NCBI RefSeq assembly: GCF_023276375.1
Contig: NZ_JALLPK010000001.1
Location: forward strand, 992,001-1,056,000
DNA length: 64,000 nucleotides
Source: Halocatena marina
GTDB taxonomy: Archaea; Halobacteriota; Halobacteria; Halobacteriales; Haloarculaceae
Direction: 5' to 3'
Positions 54,962 to 62,896 of the stretch are shown here, one piece after another. Each line of letters opens with the position of its first letter. The first letter of the stretch is position 1. The position numbers and the translations under genes were made by a program. Below the pieces are notes generated by a model. The model did not search any database. It was given only the letters and a program-made list of their open reading frames with translations, and was not told the origin of the DNA.

Positions 54962-56260
54962 CTAATCCTCAGGAATTTCCCCCGTGTCGCTGACGTTCGT
55001 CGTGGCTGTAGAACCGGAGGTTACTGTTTCTTCGACTTGTGTGGCGACGAGGATCGCACCGACGGCCGCGAGTGCGGCCCCGAACGCGAATGGTGTGAGA
55101 AAGCCATACTGGATCAGGAATCCCGACGAGAGCGGCCCAAGCGCTGTGCCCAGTCCGAAAGCCATTGTCAACACCGCGAGTGTCGTTCCAGATTGACCAT
55201 CGGTCGCCAGATCGCCAGCCAGCGCAAGCGCGGGTGCAAACACGAACGCCGCGGCAATACCTTGGACTGCGCGTGCGGCGATCATCTGCCACGGGGCGAC
55301 CACCAATCCCTGTACGAACGTGGCCAGCACCAAGAGAGCGAGTCCCCAGACAATGAACGGTTTCCGACCGTGCCGGTCGCTCGCACTTCCAATCGGAACT
55401 TGTAACACGACCTGCACGAGGACGAAGACACCGAATTCGATCCCAAACAACGTCGGACCCTGATCAAGTCTCGTATTGACTGCTGGCTGGATCGTTGAAA
55501 TGAGTGCGATGCTGATCGCCATCACCAGCGTAGCGACACCGAGAGTGAACACCGAATCGAGCAGTTGCTCATCACCTGCGTCGGCTAACACTGAGACAGT
55601 GAGGTCATCACCCGCGTCAGCGTGCGTGCTCTCGGGATCGCTTACGAACAGCGTTACGAGCAGGAATCCACCGAGTGCCGTGATCGCCGCGATGAAGAAG
55701 GCGGCGTCGAAACCACTCAGTTGGACAGCCACATCGGCAATTGCGAGCCTGTACGGTCCGGTGCTGACGACTGCACCGGCGGCAATCGGCCCGGCCCCGA
55801 AGCCGAGGAGCCGGAACGTGTTGAAGACGCCCATCGATCCCCCGCGTGTGGCGGTCGTCGAGAGCTCGTTGACGAGTGCAAGCGTTGCAGGAATGGTAAA
55901 GGCAACACCGATGCCCTGTGCGATGCGAATAGCGAGCAGCGACAGTTCGCTACCGACGAACGCGAATGCCCCGTTGGTCACCGTAAGGATCGCCAACCCA
56001 ATCAGAACGAAAATCTTCCGCTTGCCCGCACGATCGGATGCTCGCCCGGCAAATGGTTGGACAACGCTGTTAAACAGCCCAAACATCGATAACACGAGTC
56101 CCGTAAGCAGCGCATCACTCACACTGAGCGTGCCGGGCGTGATCGCTTCACTAGCGATATACAGCGGCAAAACCACAATAAGAAACGAGTTCCCGACAGC
56201 ATCAACCATGCGAGCGAGCGCGAGCACGAGCACTTGACGGTCTATATCCGGTAGACTCAT
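54962..56260 (-). CDS. MFS transporter, 12-TM
   Basis: The 432-residue protein has twelve membrane segments in two six-helix halves. The conserved loop between helices 2 and 3 reads GRASDRAGKRKIFV, and its counterpart in the second half reads GSASDRHGRKPFIVWG; these are the family A-motifs. It resembles drug/sugar exporters of the DHA1 type, but substrate is unknown. An acidic tail follows. It is a single gene. Confidence 0.87.
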   Translation of the reverse strand: MSLPDIDRQVLVLALARMVDAVGNSFLIVVLPLYIASEAITPGTLSVSDALLTGLVLSMFGLFNSVVQPFAGRASDRAGKRKIFVLIGLAILTVTNGAFAFVGSELSLLAIRIAQGIGVAFTIPATLALVNELSTTATRGGSMGVFNTFRLLGFGAGPIAAGAVVSTGPYRLAIADVAVQLSGFDAAFFIAAITALGGFLLVTLFVSDPESTHADAGDDLTVSVLADAGDEQLLDSVFTLGVATLVMAISIALISTIQPAVNTRLDQGPTLFGIEFGVFVLVQVVLQVPIGSASDRHGRKPFIVWGLALLVLATFVQGLVVAPWQMIAARAVQGIAAAFVFAPALALAGDLATDGQSGTTLAVLTMAFGLGTALGPLSSGFLIQYGFLTPFAFGAALAAVGAILVATQVEETVTSGSTATTNVSDTGEIPED

Positions 56261-56646
56261 TGTCTTCCCGAGATCTTATCCAGGACATTCACTTTGATCA
56301 TCATGTTTCTGACTGGATCTCTGTGTCACAAGCCGCAAAGATCGACCGAAGCTCGATGTCCCCGTTCCATTTCCATCCTGCGATCAAGTGGAACACGCGT
56401 ATAACGCTCTCAGACCGTGAATCGACACGAATGGAATTGTTCACCATGCATGATGGAACGGGCGCCCAGTACTTGAGGCCTCGCTGACGCCGGTTATTGT
56501 AGCATTTCGGACTACTATCGCGGTTGGTCCGGTGGACGTTCTGCATCTCCCCTAGTGCTGAAACTATTCATCTACGCTCGACAGCGTCACCCCAATCGGA
56601 TATCGGTCCCCGTAATGTTCACATCGCTCCTCTACAAGCACCAATT
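56261..56646. other. 386-bp intergenic region
   Basis: Between the MFS gene (minus) and a small membrane protein (plus). It shows no gene, repeat or RNA that I can support; short frames here are shadows with non-haloarchaeal composition. Confidence 0.4.
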
Positions 56647-56886
56647 ATGCGCTTCCGGAAGCCACAGCAGGGATGGGCGAAGATGACACTCGGTATTTCA
56701 GTACTCTTTGCCATCGGTGTGTTCGTCAGTTTCGCGCTCACAGGATCACCACTGCGCGGTGCAGTCGGTGGAATCGTGATTATCGCGGCAGGTATCTGGG
56801 AATGGCGAACGAAGCGGAAAGACGAGATTCGGGCAGAACGACTAGAAGCTGAGGCCGAAGCAAACGAACAAAAACGACGACGATAG
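56647..56886 (+). CDS. Small membrane protein with charged tail, 79 aa
   Basis: From ATG 56647 the protein has a basic start (RFRKPQQGWAKM), two membrane helices at about 13-32 and 38-52 (LGISVLFAIGVFVSFALTG, GAVGGIVIIAAGIWEW), and a highly charged helical tail (KRKDEIRAERLEAEAEANEQKRRR). Such proteins are frequent in haloarchaea and function is unknown. It is convergent with the last gene of the peptide-transporter operon. Confidence 0.65.
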   Translation: MRFRKPQQGWAKMTLGISVLFAIGVFVSFALTGSPLRGAVGGIVIIAAGIWEWRTKRKDEIRAERLEAEAEANEQKRRR

Positions 56887-56933
56887 CGTTGCTCTCGTAC
56901 CGAATCGTGTACTGTCCGTATACTAAAAAACGC

Positions 56934-58055
56934 TCAGTCGGCGGAAGATCCTACTGCAGTGTCGTCCTCGCTGTCACTGGCACCACTCTCGTGTTCGATT
57001 GACTCCACCCTAGCGTACGGGTCGAATCCGTTCGCGCTCTCGTACAAGTGACACGCCACTTCCCGTCTGTCTTCGATGTCTGATTTCTGTTCGAGTGGCG
57101 GCACGACGGTATCACACACATCACCGATGTACTTTTCACAGCGATTTTTGAACCGGCACCCGGTCGGGATGTGGATCGCATCACCAACCTCGCCCTGCAG
57201 TTCGACCCGTGTACGATCCGCTGTCGGGTCAGGAACTGGGACAGCGTCGATGAGCGCACGAGTGTAGGGATGCTTTGGCTCCGTGAGTATCTCCTCGATC
57301 GGTCCTTGTTCGACAATCTTTCCCATGTACATGATCGCGAGCCGATCACACATATGACGGAGGAGCGAAAGGTCGTGACTGATGTAGACGACTGACAGAC
57401 CGAATTCTTCAGTCATTCGCTCTAGCAAGGAGAGGACCCCTGCTCGGAGACTCACATCAAGCATCGACACGGGTTCGTCTGCTACGATGAAGTCGGGATC
57501 GATGACCAACGCTCGGGCAATGGCGAGGCGCTGGCGCTGCCCGCCCGAGAGTTCGTGTGGATATCGATCAAAGTATGAGTCCGCTGGTACCAGCTCTGCG
57601 AACTCCAAGGCTCGCCGAACGCGTGCTCGTTGATTAGAGATACCATGAATGCGAAGCGGCTCGACCACGGTGTCGTACACCGTCATCCGGGGATTTAGAC
57701 TCTCGAACGGATCTTGAAAGATCATCTGCGCATTCTGTCTGAAATACTGTAGATCCTTGGAAGACGATCCATTCCCATTGGTGATCTCTCTGCCGTCGTA
57801 GTAGATACTGCCACCAGTCGGTTCGTACAGCTTCGTCAGGCACATCCCGGTCGTCGTCTTACCGCACCCGGACTCACCGGCAATACCGAATGTCTCCCCT
57901 TCTCGGAGTTCGAAGCTGACACCATCGATCGCGTGAACCACATCTTCTTTTTCACCCCGGATGCTGTTCAGAAAACTATTCACGAGACCACTTCGAACTG
58001 GGAAGTGCTTTTCGAGCCCTTCTACGCGAACGAGAGGGTCAGTATCATCACTCAT
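56934..58055 (-). CDS. dppF: Oligopeptide ABC transporter ATP-binding protein (DppF/OppF type)
   Basis: From ATG 58055 the 373-residue protein has Walker A GESGCGKTTTG, the LSGGQRQRLAIARAL signature, Walker B DFIVADEP, switch HDLSLLRHMC, and the OppD/F C-terminal extension with cysteines (PTGCRFKNRCEKYIGDVCD) that bind an iron-sulphur cluster in related proteins. It hydrolyses ATP to drive import. Its start overlaps the end of the upstream ATPase gene by eight bases, so they are coupled. The frame extends further upstream but without homology. Confidence 0.92.
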   Translation of the reverse strand: MSDDTDPLVRVEGLEKHFPVRSGLVNSFLNSIRGEKEDVVHAIDGVSFELREGETFGIAGESGCGKTTTGMCLTKLYEPTGGSIYYDGREITNGNGSSSKDLQYFRQNAQMIFQDPFESLNPRMTVYDTVVEPLRIHGISNQRARVRRALEFAELVPADSYFDRYPHELSGGQRQRLAIARALVIDPDFIVADEPVSMLDVSLRAGVLSLLERMTEEFGLSVVYISHDLSLLRHMCDRLAIMYMGKIVEQGPIEEILTEPKHPYTRALIDAVPVPDPTADRTRVELQGEVGDAIHIPTGCRFKNRCEKYIGDVCDTVVPPLEQKSDIEDRREVACHLYESANGFDPYARVESIEHESGASDSEDDTAVGSSAD

Positions 58056-59076
58056 TGGCTCCCTCCGCCACGTTCTGCCACGTTCGTGCCTTATCGGAAA
58101 CCGGGCGTAGCTCCGAGTCGATTCGGTCTGTGTGATGACACCTCGAACTGAGACCACCGTGTTCACGAATGGGCGGCACTGTCTCCCGACACACGTCGGT
58201 CGCCAGCGGACACCGTTCTGCGAACCGACAGCCACTCGGTGGGTTACTCAGATCTGGTGGATGCCCACCGATGCTCACGAGATCCTGCTCCGATCGACGG
58301 ATGTCCGGAAACGCACTTTTCAATCCGAGAGTGTACGGATGGTACGGCTTGCCGAAAATGTCCGATGCAGGCCCCTCCTCGGCGATTTCACCAGCGTACA
58401 TGACAACGATACGATCGCAGGTTTCTGCGACGACAGCGACATCGTGGGTGATGACCATCATCGCGGTGTCGCTCTCGCGTTGAATTTCGTTGACCCGTTT
58501 CAGAATCTGATCTTGCATGATGACATCGAGCGCCGTCGTCGGTTCGTCTGCGAGGATAAGCGATGGTTCGAGGACAAGTGACATTGCGATCATCGCGCGT
58601 TGTCGCATCCCACCAGAAAACTGGTGAGGGTAGTCCGTCTGGCGCTCACGGTCGAGACCGACGAGATCGAAGGCCTCATCGATTTTCTGCTGGCTCTCTG
58701 TCCGCCCCATCTTCGGGTAGTGGGCGTCGATCGCCTCCTGAATCTGTTCGCGGATGGTGTAGACCGGATCGAGGGCATTCATCGCTGACTGTGCGATGAG
58801 GGAGATCTCGTCCCACCGAAGCTCGCGCTGACGCCGCTCCGACATCGCAGTAAGAGTGTCGCCGTCGAACCGAACAGTCCCATCGTTTACGTATCCATTG
58901 CGCGGGAGAATTCCGATGAGTGCCTTCGCAAGCGTACTCTTTCCACAGCCGGATTCACCGACGATACCGACGGTTTCTCCGGCGTCGATGTCGAAGCTAA
59001 CGCCATCAACCGCCTTGATTGGGCCGTCTTCACTCTCATAATACACTTCGAGATCTTCGATTTCGAGAAGGGCCAC
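58048..59076 (-). CDS. dppD: Oligopeptide ABC transporter ATP-binding protein (DppD/OppD type)
   Basis: The 342-residue protein has Walker A GESGCGKSTLAK, signature FSGGMRQRAMIAMSLV, Walker B LILADEPTTALD, switch HDVAVVAETC and the C-terminal OppD/F cysteine motif PSGCRFAERCPLATDVC. With the DppF subunit it forms the ATPase pair of the importer. It follows the DppC permease gene with a 60-bp gap. Confidence 0.92.
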   Translation of the reverse strand: MALLEIEDLEVYYESEDGPIKAVDGVSFDIDAGETVGIVGESGCGKSTLAKALIGILPRNGYVNDGTVRFDGDTLTAMSERRQRELRWDEISLIAQSAMNALDPVYTIREQIQEAIDAHYPKMGRTESQQKIDEAFDLVGLDRERQTDYPHQFSGGMRQRAMIAMSLVLEPSLILADEPTTALDVIMQDQILKRVNEIQRESDTAMMVITHDVAVVAETCDRIVVMYAGEIAEEGPASDIFGKPYHPYTLGLKSAFPDIRRSEQDLVSIGGHPPDLSNPPSGCRFAERCPLATDVCRETVPPIREHGGLSSRCHHTDRIDSELRPVSDKARTWQNVAEGANE

Positions 59077-59136
59077 GCTAGCAATCCCCCGTTATCTGTC
59101 GATGTTCTCGGTGTTCGTGCGAATGCTTGTCTGTGT

Positions 59137-60126
59137 TCATCTTTGTATCTGTAGTTCTGGATTGACGATCTCTTCGTAGCCACGACCGATGAGAAAGCCA
59201 CTGATGACTACGAGCGCGATGCAGATCCCTGGTGGTACGAACCACCACCATGCGCCTTCGGTCATTGCGCTGTAGACCCGAGCGCTCTGGAGCATCACGC
59301 CCCACGAGACGCTACTCGGATCACCGAGACCGAGAAACGACACTCCTGCTTCGGTCAGTATCGCCCACGCGATGGCGAACGCGCCGTAGAGAAACGCCAT
59401 CGGGAGAACGTTTGGTGCGATGTGTCGTGAGATGATTCGCCAGTTGCTCGCACCGGACACCTTTGCAGCCTTGACGAACGAGCGCTCGCGCAACGATAGC
59501 ACGAGCGCCCGAATAACACGCGCTGATGTCCGCCACTGGAGGAGGACGAACGCGAAGATGATGTTTTCAAGTCCTGGCCCGAGAACCGTCACGAGCACGA
59601 TGACCGTCGGGAGAAGCGGGAGACCGTAGACGAAATCAACGAGACGCATGAGGATGTCATCAACGTAGCCACCGTAGTATCCCGCCGTGAGACCAACGAG
59701 CGTTCCGAGACCGACCGTCATCAACGCAGCGACAATCCCGACAACGAGAGCAGGACGTGCGCCGTACACCAACTGACTGAAGATATCGTATCCCTGTGCG
59801 GTTGTTCCGAGGAGGAAGCTTCCATCGCCGCCGAGGAACGTCGGTTTGATCCACTTTGCGATGAGCGCACCGCCGGTGAACACCCGTTCGGTTGGTGGAT
59901 GAGGGGCAATATACGGTGCAGCGAGTGCAACGAAGCCGAAAAAGGCGAGTGTGAGCATCGCGAGCAAGACCAACGAATCGTCGATCAGCATTCGGAACTG
60001 CTCTGTGATGGTCTCGCGCCACAGTCGGAGATTCCGTCGCCACGCACTGAACTGTTCGGGGTCGTCCTCTTCTCCTTCAATGTCTGCGAAGATCGACCGA
60101 TCTTGTTCTTGGCTCATCTCAGTCAT
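59137..60126 (-). CDS. dppC: Oligopeptide ABC transporter permease (DppC type)
   Basis: The 329-residue protein has six or so membrane segments and the ABC permease EAA-loop: VKAAKVSGASNWRIISRHIAPNVLP near residue 210. GTTAQGYDIFSQLVYGARPAL is the typical DppC N-terminal motif after the first helix. It overlaps the DppB gene by eight bases at its start. It forms the channel together with DppB. Confidence 0.92.
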   Translation of the reverse strand: MTEMSQEQDRSIFADIEGEEDDPEQFSAWRRNLRLWRETITEQFRMLIDDSLVLLAMLTLAFFGFVALAAPYIAPHPPTERVFTGGALIAKWIKPTFLGGDGSFLLGTTAQGYDIFSQLVYGARPALVVGIVAALMTVGLGTLVGLTAGYYGGYVDDILMRLVDFVYGLPLLPTVIVLVTVLGPGLENIIFAFVLLQWRTSARVIRALVLSLRERSFVKAAKVSGASNWRIISRHIAPNVLPMAFLYGAFAIAWAILTEAGVSFLGLGDPSSVSWGVMLQSARVYSAMTEGAWWWFVPPGICIALVVISGFLIGRGYEEIVNPELQIQR

Positions 60127-61096
60127 AGGTCACCCGTGGATCGAGAACGCCGTAGAGGAGATCAGCGACGAAGTTCATCAGGATAACCGACAACGCGAGA
60201 ACGAGAAACGTCCCCTGCGCAACCGGATAGTCTCGCCTGAGCACAGCCCGGATCATTTCACGCCCGATTCCCGGCCATCCGAACACCGTCTCGATGAGAA
60301 CGCTCCCACCGACAGCGTAACCGACCGCAATGGCTGCTGCGGTCAGCACAGGGAGAAACGCGTTGCGGGCCGCGTGTTTAAACATGATCGTTCGTTCGGT
60401 CAGGCCTTTTGCTCGACAGATATCGATGAAGTCCTCCGATAGGGTCTCCAGCATGCTGTTTCGCATGATGAGCAGCGGATATCCCATGTAGTAGAACGCA
60501 AGGACGACGACCGGAGCAACGAGGTGATGGAGGAAATCGAGAGAGAACACCATCTCCCAGAACCCGGTCGATCCGGAGCCGAGACTCGTCATCCCACTCA
60601 TTGGAATGATTCCGAGGTTCGTACCGAACACCCAGAGCACAAGAAGCCCAACCCAGAAGCTGGGAACGCTTCGACCGACGAGCGCAGTTACAACAGCGGA
60701 TTTCTCGAATCGGCTGCCCCGATACCACCCGGTGAACACGCCGAGCGTGATGCCGATAAAATAGGCGACGATAAACGCAGTCAACATCAGGACGAGTGTA
60801 TTCGGGAGATACGTTATGAGCACGTCGACGACTTGTTCGTTCGTTTTGAACGAGCGACCGAGATCGAGCGTCAGAAGGTTTTCGATGTAACGGAGATACT
60901 GCACCCACAGCGGATCGTTCAGTCCATAGCTTTCGACGAGCTGTTGTCTTACCTCCGGTGTCATTCCGGGCGAGATGACGTATGCCGTCGGATTTCCGGG
61001 CATGAGCCGAAACAGCATGAACAACGCGGTCGCGACGGCCCAGAGCGTCACACCCAACTGTAGAGCACGTCTGATGAAGAAATCTGATTTTCCCAT
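60119..61096 (-). CDS. dppB: Oligopeptide ABC transporter permease (DppB type)
   Basis: The 325-residue protein has six membrane segments with the DppB N-terminus RRALQLGVTLWAVATALFMLFRLMPGNP and the permease loop DFIDICRAKGLTERTIMFKHAARNAFLP. It pairs with DppC. It lies 21 bp after the binding-protein gene and overlaps the next gene by eight bases, showing a tight operon. Confidence 0.93.
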   Translation of the reverse strand: MGKSDFFIRRALQLGVTLWAVATALFMLFRLMPGNPTAYVISPGMTPEVRQQLVESYGLNDPLWVQYLRYIENLLTLDLGRSFKTNEQVVDVLITYLPNTLVLMLTAFIVAYFIGITLGVFTGWYRGSRFEKSAVVTALVGRSVPSFWVGLLVLWVFGTNLGIIPMSGMTSLGSGSTGFWEMVFSLDFLHHLVAPVVVLAFYYMGYPLLIMRNSMLETLSEDFIDICRAKGLTERTIMFKHAARNAFLPVLTAAAIAVGYAVGGSVLIETVFGWPGIGREMIRAVLRRDYPVAQGTFLVLALSVILMNFVADLLYGVLDPRVTYD

Positions 61097-61117
61097 TGAT
61101 GTGTGAGCGTGAGTGGC

Positions 61118-62785
61118 CTACTTGGACGACTGTTCGGGGAAGTGAACGGTTCCGTCGTTGTCGATGACGTATCCAGCATCTTCGAGGCGTTTCTTACCGG
61201 CCTCCACGCCGTTTTGTTTCTGATATTTCTTCACGTCCGGATTGCTGTACTTACCGAACGATTCACCGATGAGATTCCAGCCTTCTTTAGCGAATCCGTA
61301 CAGAATTTGCTTGTTGATGGCCGCCTTCGGAATCGCGTGGACAGCTGCCTGTCGGACCGCTCTGTCGTCGAGGCCCTTCTTTCGGAGATTTTGGCTAAAG
61401 TGCCACCATCCATCACCGGGCGTCGATTGGACGCCGATGTTACTCTTGCCCTTGTTATCTTTGAGCTGTTTGCCGATACGGGTGTATGGCAGGTAGTTTA
61501 GCTTCCCTTTTTTCAGGAGTGACCAAACTGTCGAACTTTCGGGGATGATGCGCCAAATCCGACGGTTGAATTTGACCGGTCGCCAGTGATCGCCGTACTT
61601 CTTCAGACTCAGCTCACTGCCTTTGTCCCAGTAATCAAACTGGAGCGGGCCACTTCCGACTGGCTTTTTGACCGATGCCTTCGCTGGATTGCTTCGGCTG
61701 TTCCACTTGTGCTTTGGCAGGATCGGAATCTGGTTGGAAAACAACTTGTGGACCGGTCCGATTGGATCTTTGAACGTCACCGTAATCCACTGACCATCTA
61801 CCGATACTGAGTCATATAGCTCCCACTGTGTGGAATAGAGTGGAATCTTATTCTTCTTGACGTAATCGAGGGTGAACTTCACGTCCTCGGGCGTGACGGC
61901 TTCACCGTCGTGCCACTTGTGGTCCTCCCGGAGCTTGTACTTGACCGTCGTATCGTCCGGGCGCTCCCATTTGGTCGCCAGACTGAGCTTCGGATCGGCT
62001 TCTAACTTCGAGTTGATGCGAACGAGCTTATCGTACAGCATCTCGAACTGGTGAATGAGCTTCGTCTCATTCTTGTAACCGAGGACGTTCATCGTCCCAA
62101 GTGTCTCAGCCCACGAGCCTCGTAGCTCCTTTTTGTCGTTTTTCACCTCCACGTTCGTCATCGGCTCGAAATGATAGTAGCCGACGATGTGGTCGGTCCA
62201 CCCACTGACCTGATTGTTGTTGTACGCCACGATGTTGGGCATCTGGACGATGGGGTGCATCGGAACGTCTTTGCCGAGTGTCGTCTGGATATCGTGGAGC
62301 ATCTGGATCCGCTTTTGCTCGTCTTTTTCCTGTAGCTGCTCCATCAACGTTGGATCGAGATCCTTGTTCGCGTAGCCAGTGAAATTTCCTTGATCGGCCG
62401 TAACGTTCGAGGAGTGGAACTGCTCGGGCATCCGGACGCCCGGATCGATACCGAGCCCGCGAGACCAGGTGGCGAATGAAAAGTCGTGCTCCTGAGTGAT
62501 CTTCGTGTACAGCGTCCCCCATTCGAACACCTGTACTTTCACATTGAGGCCCAGATTGTTGAGTTGTTCACCGACGAGATTGATCGCGTCGTGGCGAGCA
62601 GGGTTGTAATTGGCAGGATTATTCAGATACTTGTACTGTGGAAGCTCACTCCCCGCGTTTTCTGCACCTCCGCTACTACTTTCTAAACTACTGCATCCAG
62701 CGAGACTCGCCAATCCACCAAGCCCAGTTGCTGTGGTAAGCTTTAAAAATTCACGTCTATCAACATCATTGTTATCAATTAGCAT
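61118..62785 (-). CDS. dppA: Tat lipoprotein substrate-binding protein of the peptide transporter, circularly permuted
   Basis: The 555-residue protein has a Tat signal DRREFLKLTTAT and the lipobox LAGC with Cys31. Segments of an SBP_bac_5 protein are present, but their order is changed. Residues 50-205 (QYKYLNNPANYNPARHDAINL, FEWGTLYTKI, FATWSRGLG, GNFTGYANKDLDP) match the C-terminal part of ordinary DppA proteins. Residues 228-555 (LGTMNVLGY, YDKLVRINS, WHDGEAVTPEDVKF, PVGSGPLQFDYW, RAVRQAAVHAI, GKKRLEDAGY) match the N-terminal and middle part. Thus the fold appears circularly permuted, with the new ends inside the domain. It binds extracellular peptides; upstream is a TldD-like peptidase gene. 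Confidence 0.88.
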   Translation of the reverse strand: MLIDNNDVDRREFLKLTTATGLGGLASLAGCSSLESSSGGAENAGSELPQYKYLNNPANYNPARHDAINLVGEQLNNLGLNVKVQVFEWGTLYTKITQEHDFSFATWSRGLGIDPGVRMPEQFHSSNVTADQGNFTGYANKDLDPTLMEQLQEKDEQKRIQMLHDIQTTLGKDVPMHPIVQMPNIVAYNNNQVSGWTDHIVGYYHFEPMTNVEVKNDKKELRGSWAETLGTMNVLGYKNETKLIHQFEMLYDKLVRINSKLEADPKLSLATKWERPDDTTVKYKLREDHKWHDGEAVTPEDVKFTLDYVKKNKIPLYSTQWELYDSVSVDGQWITVTFKDPIGPVHKLFSNQIPILPKHKWNSRSNPAKASVKKPVGSGPLQFDYWDKGSELSLKKYGDHWRPVKFNRRIWRIIPESSTVWSLLKKGKLNYLPYTRIGKQLKDNKGKSNIGVQSTPGDGWWHFSQNLRKKGLDDRAVRQAAVHAIPKAAINKQILYGFAKEGWNLIGESFGKYSNPDVKKYQKQNGVEAGKKRLEDAGYVIDNDGTVHFPEQSSK

Positions 62786-62896
62786 CTGTACACAGGGTTC
62801 AACTGAACGGTAATAAATTGTAGGGAATAAGTGTTATACTATCACACTATTATATCCATGTTAGGTATATAACTAAAAATGAACTCGTAACATCAG

